A stretch of DNA of 64,000 bases from Pelecanus crispus (taxonomy: Eukaryota; Chordata; Aves; Pelecaniformes; Pelecanidae): contig NC_134660.1 in NCBI RefSeq assembly GCF_030463565.1, positions 5,717,501 to 5,781,500 on the forward strand. The letters run 5' to 3'. The stretch's first letter is position 1. Every line of letters begins with the position of its first letter. This document shows positions 1-43,990 of this stretch, piece after piece. The notes below the pieces were generated by a model. That model ran no database searches and was not told where the DNA came from. It was given only the letters and a program-made list of their open reading frames with translations. Position numbers and translations under genes: made by a program.

Positions 1-2410
1 ACCCCCAGCATCTTCCCCTGGTGCTGCCAGGGGCCGCTCCATCGGCAGCGGAATCGGCGTGGCACAGCACGATGGCTTCAGCCCAGCGCGAGAGCAAGAG
101 GAGGCACAAAGCAAAGCTGGTGCTGCCCGCTCGAGCTCCCCTCCTGCACTCGTTCCTGCTGGGGGAGGAATGAGCAGAGTCATGGGGCTGCAGAAACCTG
201 ACTCCTGCACTGATAGCTGGTGGCAGCTGGAGGCACAGCCACCTCCGCCGGGACCGCAGGCTGGGCGCAACAAAGCGGGGACAGGGCGTTGCGGGGGGTT
301 TGGAGGGGCAGCACCCAGCGGGAGGCTCCAGGGAAGATGTGGACCAAGCAGCACCCCGTGCACTGGAGCCTTGGAGAGCAGTGTGCTGCTGAAGGGGCTG
401 GAGCTCTACAGAGCGCTGGCACTGCCCATAACACAGACTTGCCCAAACAGCTCTGCAAAACCCCATTTCCAGGGAAATTGAGGCTGCCTAGACCAACAAG
501 CTCCTGTGAGTCCTTGGACTCCTCAGGAGATGGGGGGGGTTGGTCCCCCCATGGGTGCTGTGGGTCCAGCTTGAGCATACATCAGTGCATTCCTGGTGGG
601 ACTCGAGATGATAGAGCCAGACACAGCACCGTGCTTTTGGCTTGAGCTTTGAGGCCACTGGTATCAAGGGAATGCAAAGGGCAGGTTTCCAGAGCTGCTC
701 AAGCAGAGTGTGAAATCGGTGTAAATCCAGAATAACTGTGGGTAAGAACTGGGTTTAAATACAAAGATTGGTGCTCTTGCCACTTGATTTTTTTGGTTTT
801 TAAAGGTTGGCCTGTTCCAAAAGGCAGCAAGTTGCTCCCATCCCTCTACCAACTGCCTTTTGAGCATGCATCAAAGCCCTGGTGCTGGAGCCACAAAGGG
901 GCTGTTCAAACACTGTGGTGAGGGTGGTCTTGGCCCAAGAGATGTTGCAGCTGAGGGCCAGTCCCTGCTTCATCCCTCAGGTTGGATGTGATGGGGGTGA
1001 GCAGTAATACCCCCACAACGCTGTGCTGCTGTGGGGATTGCCTGCCCTTGGCAGAAGAAAATCCATTTTGCACACCAAGATTCAATTCAGTAGCAAAAGC
1101 GCGGGAGCGCAGTGGTTTCTAAAATGCAGTTATCCTGCACTGCTGGAAATCAATACCTCCCTTTGCTGTTGTTTTTATGACTTGGTTTTATAATCACCAT
1201 AGGAATGTGTCGATACCATTATGCACCCAGACGCTCTCTTCCCATCAGGGATATGAACGTCCAGTTCTCCTTAATTACAAATGACTGAAGGTTTCCAGGT
1301 CTCAGCATGGCAGGGCTGGGGCTGTGAGGAATATTGATCCTAAAGCTTTATGGGGACAGGAGCTCGGTAGCATCGCGTAAAGTTTTGGTGCATGGAGGAG
1401 TCGTCACTTGCCAGTGGGATGCTTGTTTTGGGGAGGGTGAGGCGCAGAGGTGCATCTATCCCAGTATCTCTGCAAAGCAGGATCGAGTGTTAGGTATATT
1501 GGGCTCACCTCTGACAAAAGCTGGTGTTCATGGGTTGAACAGATATCGAGGCGAAGCTGAGGCAAGGTGACTCAAAGCAAGAACCTTTCTGGTGTCTAGG
1601 AAGCCTTTGCCAGGCGTTTTGGCCTCGCTCAGGTCATGGCAGCCTGTTCCTCTGGGTGCGACCACCTGTCTCATCCCTACTTTGCTCTCTCCAACCCTTT
1701 TTGTTGTTCTGCTGCTCAGTGGAGCCACTCTTATCTCTCCCAAATGGCCCATCCTATTCCTGTCTGGGGAGTCATCCTGATCTCTGTAACATTAGAAAGT
1801 GCCATTATTGCCTTGCTTTTTGGCTCATGATAAGCCTTTAACCCCTTCCTCTTGGGAGCAGAGCCATCCAGCACTGCATGTTACTCGTGTTTCCTATGGA
1901 CGGGTGCTGTGAGATGGTCACTGACCCTGCAGGACCGAGCTCCTTTGGCTGAGGAACCTCTTGCTTTGAGCACCGCACGTTGCTTGCACAAGGTGCAGGA
2001 GGAAAGCTGCCAATGCCCTGCAGCATATTGCAAAGGGGAGACAGCTGGAGCGATGCCACTGATGCGGAAGGTGTTTTGTTTTGTTGAACAACCCTGTCTA
2101 GGTTGTGAAATTGCATGTCTAACAACAGCCAGCTGGTGCCAGGGACACCAACTGCTCAGCTCATGTGGTGCTCAACCTGATGGTGCTTTTTGATCTGAGG
2201 CTGAATGGGGGCCTGGGAGGAGAAGGAGCATACGGGGTGCTCCGTCTGCAAGCGATCCATGGATAATAACCTTTCTTGCAAGTTCAATATTTCTGCAATA
2301 AACCCATTTGCAAAAACCCACTGAGATCCTGCCATCACTTGGCTTCAAGGGTGGAACAAAAATGCCCCAAAACATCACCAGCTGGCATTGCCTTCTCAGC
2401 CCTGCTCTCT
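1..2410. other. 5' flank of SCN4A, no gene recognised
   Basis: I find no convincing coding exon here. Open frames are short, lack splice signals and match nothing I know. The last 400 bases contain three CAGCTG E-boxes (2042-2047, 2130-2135, 2379-2384), the core preferred by MyoD and myogenin, which fits a muscle gene promoter by inference. The position of the transcription start cannot be read from the sequence. Confidence 0.5.
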
Positions 2411-2452
2411 CCAGCAGGCTGTGCACAGGCATCCCGGGAGCAGAATGAGAGG

Positions 2453-34135
<31,683 letters not shown>

Positions 34136-35945
34136 CAGAAAGAGGTTTCCATCTCTCGCCCAGCTGGAAAAGACTTGATTTGTGTCTCCTTTTTCAAGAG
34201 CTCTTCCATATACAGATCAATAGATCTTAGATATTGAGCTAATTTCAGATATTTCAAGTAGACACCTTAACTTTCGAAGCAGGATGTCTTACTGATCCTG
34301 GTTTTTACAGCTCACTGCACTTGCAAAGAGGTTAATATTTTTCTTATGAGAATTAAATGTGAAATCTGTTGTTGGTGAAAGAGAAACATTTTAGTTTTGA
34401 AATGATCTCATCATGGTAACGATGTTTTTCAGACATTAACAAGTTAGTATGGCCGTCCTTTTACTTAAGGTAATTATTTATTAATGTTATTTCACAATTA
34501 AGAGATTTTCTTGTATATTATTCTTCCAGAGTGCAGCCAAGTAGCCAGTGAAAGATGAGCCAAGTGAAATAATATTAAGAATAATTACAGAAAAGACAAG
34601 GTTTTGTGAACAAAAATCTCCAATGTCTTAAAAGTAGCACCTTTCTTTTGAATATTTGAATAAGCTTTATGGATTTTTTTTTTTTTGTTATATACAGAGA
34701 AAGTGCAATTATGTCTTAAAGATTTGTTTGCATAGCCAAAACAAAACATCTGCAGATATGTACTCAGGGTTAAATATCAGGTTTTAAAGGTCTCTGAATA
34801 TGCATTGAAATCATAAATCATTCAGGTCTCTACGGTACGAATGTAAACAGTATTTACAGTCATGATTCTTCTCTCTTTTCCCGTTTCGTCCAGATTTTGT
34901 GGCAGGAAAGGAACGGACAAAGGTAGGGTTTGGAAAACCTCCTCTGAGAATCCCCAGTCCCTGTAACAAAACCCTCTAGGGTTTTTTCAAGCCCCATAGC
35001 AAGAGGAAATGTCCCGCTGGAGCGCTCTTGGTTAGCGTTAATTAACGAGACGCCTGCCCGGGGATCGGAGCAGGTGTTTGAACGGTCCTTGCAATGAGCT
35101 GCTTCGACGGGGTCCCTTAAATCCCGTCGGCCACCGAGTTCCGGGGGCCTTAATGCAATGAATGCTCCCACCGGGGGTGTAAATCCCAAAATAGTCGGGC
35201 AGAGCACCCTTCCCTTGGCGGGGGCTCTGGAGGTGACCCAGTGGCTTGTGCTGGGGTCTCTGCAGAGCCTGGTGGGGCCAGGCAGGTCCTCACCAGGAAA
35301 CCTCCAGGCAGAGGAGCATTTTCCCAGGGGGGAAGCGTTTTGCTGCTCTCTACGCAGGTGGGCAAAAGGAAAGTAAATCAAGAAAAATGTGCAAAAGGCC
35401 CCAAGTTCATCTCTGGACTGTCTTCTGCCTTCAAAAGGGAAAAAAAAAATAACAAACCTCTTGAGATCCAAACAAACATGAACCAAAACCTCTTCCAGTT
35501 TAAACAAGGGCTACTTCTTGAAGCCAAAGGGTCTGTCTTTTCGTATTTTTTTTTTTTTCTTGGGCTGATTTTGGCGCTGAGCCGTTGCGGATGCCCCATG
35601 TTCAGGCTGGCCAGGAGCAGCGCCGAGCTTGCTTGCATCCACGTGCTGTCGGCCAGGCGGCAGAGCCGGGGTTGCTCTGCTCATCCCGTAGCGTTGTGCT
35701 TCCATTTCCATGTTGCATAGGGTGATGCTCCCTGGAACAGGAGCCTGAGCCGCTTTAAATGGCGTTTGCATGGGAAGCGTCCATGGCACAGCGATTTCCA
35801 GCCCGGATTGTGGTTCACAATCAATGCTGCTTGTATGTATGTGTTGTCGGTGATGGGAAAAATGTCAAAGAGCAGGATTTGTGTGAGCTTAAAGCCATAT
35901 TTCTTTGTACATTTCTTAAAATAAACAACTTTAAATGGTCTATTA
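34136..35945 (+). other. SCN4A: Probable SCN4A 3' UTR
   Basis: A/T-rich sequence follows the stop codon. AATAAA at 35920-35925 is the last clear polyadenylation signal and an earlier ATTAAA lies at 34352-34357. The stretch has no coding features. The end point is inferred from the signal only. Confidence 0.55.
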
Positions 35946-38473
35946 TTACAATAATAATGCGTTGGTGTGTCTTAGAGGGGAAAAATGTTTTCCCTGCCCC
36001 TGGAAGAGGTAAATGCCTCCTCCCTTTGCTCCAGGGCAGATATGGGGAGCCCCTGTGCGTGGCCTTGGCTTGGACCTGCCGTTCTCAGCAGGACCTGGTG
36101 GTTCCATCCTGCACAAGAGACCCCCTGGGCTGCCTCCCCCTGGCACCTCCAACCCAGCCCAGACCCCAGCGCTTCTGCTCTGCTCACCAAGTCCCCTGGA
36201 GCCCTTGGTGTCTCACAGCAATGAGCCCTGACTCTAGGAGCTATAGGAGACGCTGCTGCAGGTTCAAGCAAGGAGAGGGGTGGGCTTGGAGGAGGTGCAG
36301 ACCCCCCGAGGCGCCCCGTGCCAGGCTCTGCGGGGCCAAACCTGCCCCGCCGGCCACGCGGGAGCAGTTCAGCATCATGGGGAGAAGGCGGCGGTGTGCG
36401 AAGGAGGTTTCTGCGTCAATCTGTGGCTAGAGGAGGAGCCGCCTCTGGGACCCGCTGACGTCCCCGGGGGCCACGGCATGGCCTTGCTGCTGTGTTTTCA
36501 CTCTTTCTGGAACAGCTCGTCCCAGGGCTGGTGTCATTCAAGTTGAGATCATCATGGTGCCACGCAAGCAGCGGGCTGGAGAGAGAAGGTGGCACAACCC
36601 ACGGTCCCTGTCCTCGCGGGGCAGGGGAAGGACGGCGGTGAAACCCAAGCCCTGATGAATAGGAATGGGCTGGGGAAGGGTGCAGCTGCCTGGCAGCGGC
36701 TCTGCTCTGCCCACAGGGCATGGTCTGGCCACGTGCTGTGGGCTGGGGAGCCAGAGCAGCCCAGGGGAAGAGACACGGGGACACAGGACCCTCCCCGCCA
36801 GACCATCAGGTCTCCCTACACCCCACGCCACTTTGTACTGCAAGCACAGGGGACTTCAAGGGGAGACTGAGCCCCGTTGGACCACGCCTGTGCCTGTCCA
36901 AGGGTGCCAAGGCACCTGCAGGCAGCACAGCCAGGTAATTTGGCCACCGTCACTGCAAACCCTCTTTAGTTTGTGCCCCACTCCTGGTTTTGCCTTACGG
37001 GGCTTTCTCAGGCACCTCCAGCATCCCTGCCTCGCTCATCACAGCTCCCATCTCCAAACCCAGGGCTTGAAAAAAATCCCTCCAGAGCCTGCTGAACCCC
37101 TGGGCATCCCGTGTTGCTTTTGCCTTGCTGGGATGTCACGGCCAGGCTGTGCTTTACCAGCAAGACCTGGGTTGATGGCAGCAGGGACTCAGCAGCGCAG
37201 CACCGATGTACAGCACCGTGCACGGCATGACCTGCCTGCTCTACCAGGAGAAGGCACCTCTCCGATCATCTCTCTTTCCCTCCTGGAGCCAGTCTTTCTC
37301 TGGAAACCCTTATTTCTCCTCTTTCTTGCTGCTTGTCCCCTCGCATACAAGGTGAGGCTCGGGCTGGTTCCCAGCAGCCACCGGATGCTCAACCAGCAAA
37401 AAAACCCCACCAAACCTGCAGAAGGTGAAGGTCTGGGGAGGCCCCAGGCAGAGACACCCGGGCTCTGGGGACCAGCACGGCTGGCAAAAGTACCCAAAGG
37501 TGTTTTTCACATGGAGTTACAGTTCAGTGCTCGCCCGCAGCTGGTAACACGCAGCAGCCGGAGGGCACGGCATGGAGGGAAAACGTATTTCTGCATCCGA
37601 GCAAAGGAGGACAGAGCTCACCTTGGGGTGCCACGTTGCACTTCCCCAGGGAGTGGCTGTCTCCAAAGGACTCATGGAGAAGGGTCTCAGTCACGGCAAA
37701 CAGGGTGTGGAGAAAGGGTGGGCATGGCTGGCACCCAGGGAGGTGACATCTCATTTTGGCCATCTCTCTCCTCTTCTAGATTTCACCCTTCCCTGGCAGG
37801 GCGGCTGCGGGGACTCTCTGGGATGCAGGGGATGGGAGCTGGGGGACTGACCCCACTGCACCCCACAACGAGCAGAGAGTAGAAACCCCACAAACATCCC
37901 CTCTTCCCACCCCACTCCTGCTCCAGCTCTTGCAACTGGGCCAGCATCAACCCCTGCCCATCACCTGAAGGGCTAAACTGGGGGGGAGCTGCCCATGCTG
38001 CTGCGGAGCTGGGGTACAACCCTGGGGGTAACCCCCATCCTCTGCCCCCCGGGGATGCGGCAGTGCCGGCAGTCGCATCTTGCTCCCTGGGCACATCCCC
38101 TGCGCTCAGCCCAGGTTGTGCATCGCCGAGTGCTCTGCAGATGGGCTCATCTCCACTTCTGGCGCAGCCCCACACCAGGCACGGCCACCTCCATCAAATA
38201 ACACCACCATGACGAGCACGGCCCGGAGACACGAGGCTGGACGGTGCCCAGGGCGCAGGCACCAGCCGCCCCAGCGTCTGCGCCGCATTCAAAACCGGCC
38301 CAAAGGGGAAAGTCCCCATTGAGGAGGATTTACATGAGCAGGAAAGGGGCCGTCTTGCATAGCGGCAGCTTTGCCATTTTTAGGTACGGAGGCCAAGCTG
38401 GTCGGAGCAGCCGCTGTGTTTTGCAGAAGCGAGGGCCGGTGACTGGATGTTTCCCCGCCATTTGCAGTGAAAG
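35946..38473. other. Intergenic region between SCN4A and CD79B
   Basis: GC-rich sequence with several long open frames, up to 405 codons (36665-37882), but none has a recognisable protein pattern and their composition is that of GC-rich noncoding DNA. The last 180 bases are likely CD79B promoter. They contain a palindrome-like GGGGAAAGTCCCC at 38305-38317, near an NF-kappaB site but not a strict match, and ATTTGCAG just before the start codon, one base from the octamer. Confidence 0.5.
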
Positions 38474-41400
38474 ATGACTGATCTTTGCGTGAGGCTCTGG
38501 GTGCTCCAGGCGAACCTCTGGCTGATGGCTCTGGTCACAGGTAGGCGTCAAACACGGGCTTTGCATTTCAGAGCAAAGAAACGTGCACCCAGGTGCTGCA
38601 CTGGCGTGTGTCCCTTGCTTAGTGCAACAAGGGACTTCACCCAGGTCTGGCTTTACATGCATTAGTTTTAAACTTTGAAATCTCTGCTCTCAGTACTACT
38701 TTGTGCAGGAAGCCAGCCCCGGGTGCAGCGGAGCCAGGGGGCACCCGTGGGGGCTCAAGGCTTGATGCCTGCCTCGGGTTTCGGGTTTTGCTTCCCATTG
38801 GGGTGCAGGAAGGGCTTTGGCAGGAGCCCGGTGCCAAGCGGGTGCAGGGCCTGCCTGGCTGTGGTTGCAGGTGGCAGGAAAGAAGGGTTGGGTTGTGAGC
38901 TTTTTTTACCATTTATTGCTCTCAGACGCCTGAGGATGGGGCCGGCACATTGCTCAGGCCACGACCAAGCCATGTCCCTTTGCTCCGTGGGGTTCAGTGC
39001 CCAGGAGTGGAGGAGAAATGAGATGAAAAAGGCTTTTGGGGGTGATTTGTGGACCCTGTGTGAACAGCCCTGTACTGTTCCCCTTTGCATCTCCACGGAG
39101 AAGCAGCAGCTAAACCCAGGACACAGCTCCTGTCCCCTTCCAACCCTTCTTGCTCGGTGCAGGGACACCCACAAAAACCTGCAGCAGATCCCACCCTCGG
39201 CTGGGGAAACTTGTGCCCTCAGGAGAAATGGCATTTAAAGGGTTTCTGTTGGGTGGCCACCCAAGTCCAGCACGGATTCGAGGTCGCAGGGTTTCATCCT
39301 GGCTCTCATGGTGGCTTTGAGGGAGGACAGGGGAAGCTCAGCCCATTGCCCATGGTTGCAATGGAAATCTTGGCTTTGAGGGGTGTGAGGGCTTTCAGGG
39401 TGAGCGACCAGCCTGGTCTTCATTTAGAAACACCAACAAAACATGGAGAGCAAAGCCCTGTGTCCCAGCTGGCTGGCAGGACCGCAGGTGACAGGGATGT
39501 GTACCCAACGCACAGCCCGGACAAGGCGCATCTGCCCATCTCAGAAAAAACATGAAATGGGGCTGGAGGGGAGAGTTTGCCTGCAGAGTTGTAGGTGCTG
39601 GAGGTGAACAGGGCAGTATGGACCCCGAAGAGGTCCGGGGCAGGAAGGGGGGCCCACAGCTGAGCTGCTGTTCGGGGCAGGAAGGTCTGCAGCAGGGTGG
39701 CAAGGCTCGGGGCAAAGCTCGGGCTAGGGAATTGAACCTTCCTCCTTCTTCTTCTGTGGGGAGTTTCGCAGCTGCCCCAACGTGCTGGAAGGCAGTGCAG
39801 CCCCCACCTCCATGCCAGCTTCCCCGCAGTGGGGTTTGGCGAGTATTCATCAAGCAGGCAGAGCTGGGCACTGAAGCGATGCGGTAAACAGGGCTGGTGC
39901 TTCCTGCCCAGCTGCAGCAAGAGGAACCGAGGCACAGGGGCACTGGAGCTGCAGGCAGGAGCACCCATGGGTGCTGGGGGGTCCCCACCTCACCCCGCTT
40001 CCTGCACTGCATCGCCGGTCCCGCAGCTCCATCCAGCCCTTGTCCCGGGGGGCTGCGTGGTCCCAGGGTCGGAGAACGCCCCTGGCCACCACGGGGCTCC
40101 AAGCCCAGGGAAGCCCCGGCAGTGAGAGTGTTTCTGGTTGATTCAGAAAATAGAGAGTGTAAATAAAGAGGTGTGAGTCTGTTTGGACCCTTTCTGAGAG
40201 ATGCCAGCCTAGGGGGATATTAATAGTGAAGGCAGGTTTCACTGGGATGCCAACCAGAAAGCAACTTACTTAGAGAAGATTCAGGAGACGGGATGGAAAT
40301 GGTAGGGTTTGTACCCAAATCTGCGCTGCCCCATATCCTCTGAGCGGGGCTCTAGATGCTCCCAAGCACTCCATCCCGTATGGAGTGGGCACGAAGGGTC
40401 CACGGTACGTGCCATCCCACGTGGGACATCCTACGTGGGCTTGTCCTACGTGGGCTCTTGGCCACCATCTCAGGGCCCTTCTCCTGTCTTGCAGGTGGGC
40501 TCTCAGCAGAAGCCAACAGCACCAGGAACAGCACAGGTAACCTCTCAGACCCATCGGGCTCTTTCCCTGCGTGTGTCCCCAGGGTCCCTCCCGTCCCCAT
40601 GGCTATGCCACGAAGGCACGGGTCCCCTGCAGAGCTGGAGATGCCCCGTCACCCACAGGCCTTCCCCATCCCAAAGGCAATTCCCAGGCTGTGACCTCCT
40701 CCACGGCATTTCCCCAGCCCCGCACCTTGCTCCCCCTCTGCAAAGCCGGATCTGTTTTGTCTTTCCTAAGCACACACGTTTTTTTCCTCTGCGTTTGCAG
40801 AGCACGTTGCATGAACAAGCCGTGCCTTGGGACCAGGCCCTGGGCTCATGCACACAGCGCTTGTGCCATTCCCACCCATGGGATATTAAGCATGAATTCT
40901 GCAACCCAAACGAGCCCTCAAACTCACCAGCTCTGGGACCAAAACATGGGCAAAAATACAAAATAGAGCAAAATGAAAAAAATGTGGAAGCATGAGAGAA
41001 GCCAGCTGGGGAGATGGCAAAGGCTCTGTGGTGCGTGCCAGCACAGGCTGTAATTTTGGAGCTGAGACTAACGAGATGTACACAGAGAGGGGCTGGAGCA
41101 GCAAAAAAGCATTCGAGTCAAGCCATTCCCACAGAAAATTGGAGTTTCCATTAAAAGCATGTTTTCACCAAAAGTCTGCAATTTCTACCCCCAGACGATG
41201 ACGATTCACCAAAACAAAGCTGAGTGCTCAAAAGCAGTATAATCCATCAAAACGGAAAGCTCTGGATTTGGGAGATGGGGGGGTGGGGGTGGGGGGGCGT
41301 CTCGTGGGAGCGGCTCTTTTTCTGACGCTCCCCAGGTGCCGGCTCCCTGCTCGCCATGACCACACTTGTCCCCTGGCAGGCGGCGGGTGCCCCATGGTGC

Positions 41401-43120
41401 AGCAGCACCTGCGCTACGTGGCGGCCAAGAAGAACATGCCCGTCCACTTCATCTGCTACTCCCCGGATCCCCATGGCATGCAGTGGTACAAAACGTCAGA
41501 GGGCAGTGATGACCTCTACAAGCTGGATCGCAACACCTCCCGCTACCGTATCGAGATGAAAGACAACTTCATCAACTTCACCATCTTCAGGGTCACCTAC
41601 GAGGACAACGGCATCTACGTGTGTGACAGCAAGAACCTCACAGTGGCGAAGAGGTGGCCGTACTTGTGCGGGACAGAGCTCAGAGTCATGGGTGAGTGGG
41701 AGCTCCCCATCCTCCATGCACCCCAGGAGATGCTCTTTCTCCTTCTCTCACCCATTCCTCCTCATGCTCCTATGCACCCACCTCTCCCCACGCTGGCGGC
41801 ACCCCTTCAGATACAAGTGTAGATGCTCCATAGCACCACAGAGGTTTCTTTGCTTGTTGTCAGCCACCAACCAGCAGGAGAATCTCCCCCAGTTTGCCCT
41901 GGCATGTCCATCCCACAGAAACACATCCCAGGCACTGCGTTCTCCTAATAAATCAGGTTTTTCCTGGTCCTGGCTAGTAGTGGGTCCTGCCCAAGGTGTC
42001 TCATCCCAGAGCTGGTCCCTGATGCCAACCCCGGGGGCACTTTGCAATGGTCTGGTCTCTCCCAAGGGGGAGGGCACGTCACCCTGGTCCTCCCCATTCG
42101 CTCTTGCTGACACACGAACCTGTGGCCATGCCGAGCTCGCCCCCGGTCCCCAGGAGCCTGGCACAGAGGTGGGACTTGGGGCTCTCTCTGTGCCGCCAGG
42201 TCACAGTAACATCCAGCAGATCCAGAGCAGGAACACCCTGAAAGACGCCATCATCATCATCCAGTCCATCCTGCTTGTCATCTTCATCAGCGTCCCCATG
42301 CTCCTCTTCCTAGATAAAGTAAGTGACAGCGTCTCCAGCAGTGGGGATGTCCCCAGCTTCGCCGCTGCGGTGCTCACAGCGGTGTCCTGCGTCCTGGGTA
42401 GGACGCTGCTAGGGATGGGGATGGGCAGGCACTGGGTTTGGGGCTGTTGCATGGGAGCGTGGCTAGCTGAAGTGGGAAAATAAGCATCTAAAACGGCGTG
42501 TGGGACTGCATGGATTTGCCTGTGGAAGTGGTAGGACCTGGCCTGGGGGGACGAGGCCGGGGACAGGGGATGGAGGATCCCGGTGGGTGCTGACACCCAA
42601 CCTGTGACTCCCCTCTCCACAGGGTGAAGGCAAGGAAAGCCCGGAGGAGGACCACACCTACGAGGTAATGCTGCATTAATTATAGAAGTACCTCTGTAAT
42701 ATCAACCCGAGCCTTGAAATAGCTCGTTGTACCCTTGCTGGGCGTCTGCGAGGTACCACCAGCCCTTGCAGGGCGCATCAGGGCATCTTCCTCCCAAGCG
42801 CCTGTTGTGCATCAGCCGTCAAGAGCTGCTCGTAAAACCAAGCCAAGCTCTGAGCACATCCAGCCTTCTACCTCCATCTTCTCCCCTCTCAGAAGCTGCC
42901 CCGATCTCTGGGGAAATAGCCTGGAGATGGGTCCCCACTCAGGGGTCCCAAGGCGGGGGATGCGCTGCGATGGAACCGTGGTTCCCCCTCCCGTGTCTCA
43001 ACCTCCTTCTTCTTGGTGCAGGGCCTGGAGGTGGAGCAGATGGCCACCTACGAGGACATCACTCCTTTCCGGGACGTGAAGGCCAAGTGGACAGTTGGGG
43101 AGCACCCAGGCGAAGAGTGA
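38474..43120 (+). CDS. CD79B: B-cell antigen receptor associated protein beta (Ig-beta, CD79b)
   Basis: Signal-transducing partner of CD79A and membrane immunoglobulin on B cells. Exons: 38474-38540, 40495-40536, 41380-41691, 42200-42318, 42623-42664, 43022-43120; 681 bases, 226 aa against 229 in human. Exon 1 is the signal peptide. Exon 2 adds a short N-terminal stretch with two NST sequons. Exon 3 is an Ig V-type domain with cysteines in FICYSPD and YVCDSK, tryptophan in MQWYK, EDNGIY, and the extra cysteine in LCGTELRVMG that family knowledge links to the CD79A disulfide. Exon 4 has NTLKDAIIIIQ and the membrane segment. Exons 5-6 hold the ITAM, with Y193 and Y204 in YEGL and YEDI seven residues apart, and the conserved tail KWTVGEHPGEE. 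Phases are 1,1,1,0,0. The start was chosen as the only in-frame ATG giving a signal peptide next to a good donor. Confidence 0.95.
40406..40452 (+). promoter_or_regulatory. Cluster of four ACGTG motifs in CD79B intron 1
   Basis: TACGTG occurs at 40406-40411, 40432-40437 and 40447-40452, and CACGTG at 40418-40423. The last three sit in a roughly 15-base tandem repeat. TACGTG is the core of hypoxia response elements and CACGTG binds bHLH factors. The cluster ends 42 bases before exon 2. Function is inferred from motifs only and a chance minisatellite is possible. Confidence 0.35.
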
Positions 43121-43990
43121 GGGGTCCTGCGCCCACTGCCAGGCCAGCACCGGCGGCACAGCTCCCTGCCAGCTCCCTGCCGGCACCCGTGGGGACGGGC
43201 CCCCGGCTCCTGCCCTGGACCACGGCTCTGACGGGCGCCTGGACCCCGAGCTGCAAGCCACCTCCAGCAGCCCTGCACGGAGCTCGGGTCCTGCTGCCCT
43301 TGGGTGCTCGCTTTGCCGCGTCCGGGCTGTGCCCACCAAGGCTGCCCTGCCCTGGCTGTCACTCTCACCGCCCCACTGATGAACCCCTAAAGCCTCTGTA
43401 GAAATTAGGAGCCAACCGCAGTCCCCCCGGTAGCAAACTGGCCCCAAACCCCGGGCAGCCCCACGCCACGGTGCTGAGCTCCTGCGCAGTTAATGCAATG
43501 GAGCATTAACCAGGGTGGGTGGTGGGGCTCCTCCAGCCCCACCTGGGAAGGAGAGGACCAGTTATGATCACTCCACGTGCCCCAAGGACCCTCCTGGGCT
43601 ATGAGACCCTGCTGCAGCCCTGGCAGAGGAGCCGAGGGGAGCAGCACCATGTGGGTGTTCCAAGAAGCAGATTTTGGGCCACTGTTCATCTCTCAAGCCA
43701 TGGACATGTCCAGCAGGCCAAGCTTGCAGCTGTCGGAGATGGAGGATCCTCCAAAAGCACCTCTTTCGCCGCAAAGACTACAGGAAACGCTGGGGAGACA
43801 GCTCTCGCCCAGAGGGTCTTGCTTGTGCAAGGCTTCCTCCTCTCCAGGCAAGAGCTGGCCTGTGTCACGAGGACGTCCCCTTGGTGAGGGACACGTGCGA
43901 CCTCAGAACCTATGGGAAAGATGTAAATGTGGGACACAAATGTCCAACTGCTTTTTGAAGTCCTAATAAAGGTACTGGGTAAATTCACAT
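43121..43990 (+). other. CD79B: CD79B 3' UTR
   Basis: Runs from the stop codon to just beyond AATAAA at 43965-43970, followed by a GT-rich stretch. No other gene signal is seen. Confidence 0.7.
43965..43970 (+). terminator. CD79B: CD79B polyadenylation signal
   Basis: Canonical AATAAA in the sequence tcctAATAAAggtactgg, 845 bases after the stop codon. It is the first canonical hexamer on this strand after the stop. Confidence 0.7.

Noticed and set aside
2276-2452. Upstream in-frame extension of the SCN4A start
   Set aside because: The frame is open, but the family N-terminus begins at the 2453 ATG, and a likely splice acceptor lies between.
36665-37882. Open frame of 405 codons between SCN4A and CD79B
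   Set aside because: GC-rich DNA makes long chance frames. The translation has no recognisable domain, and overlapping frames on both strands are equally long.
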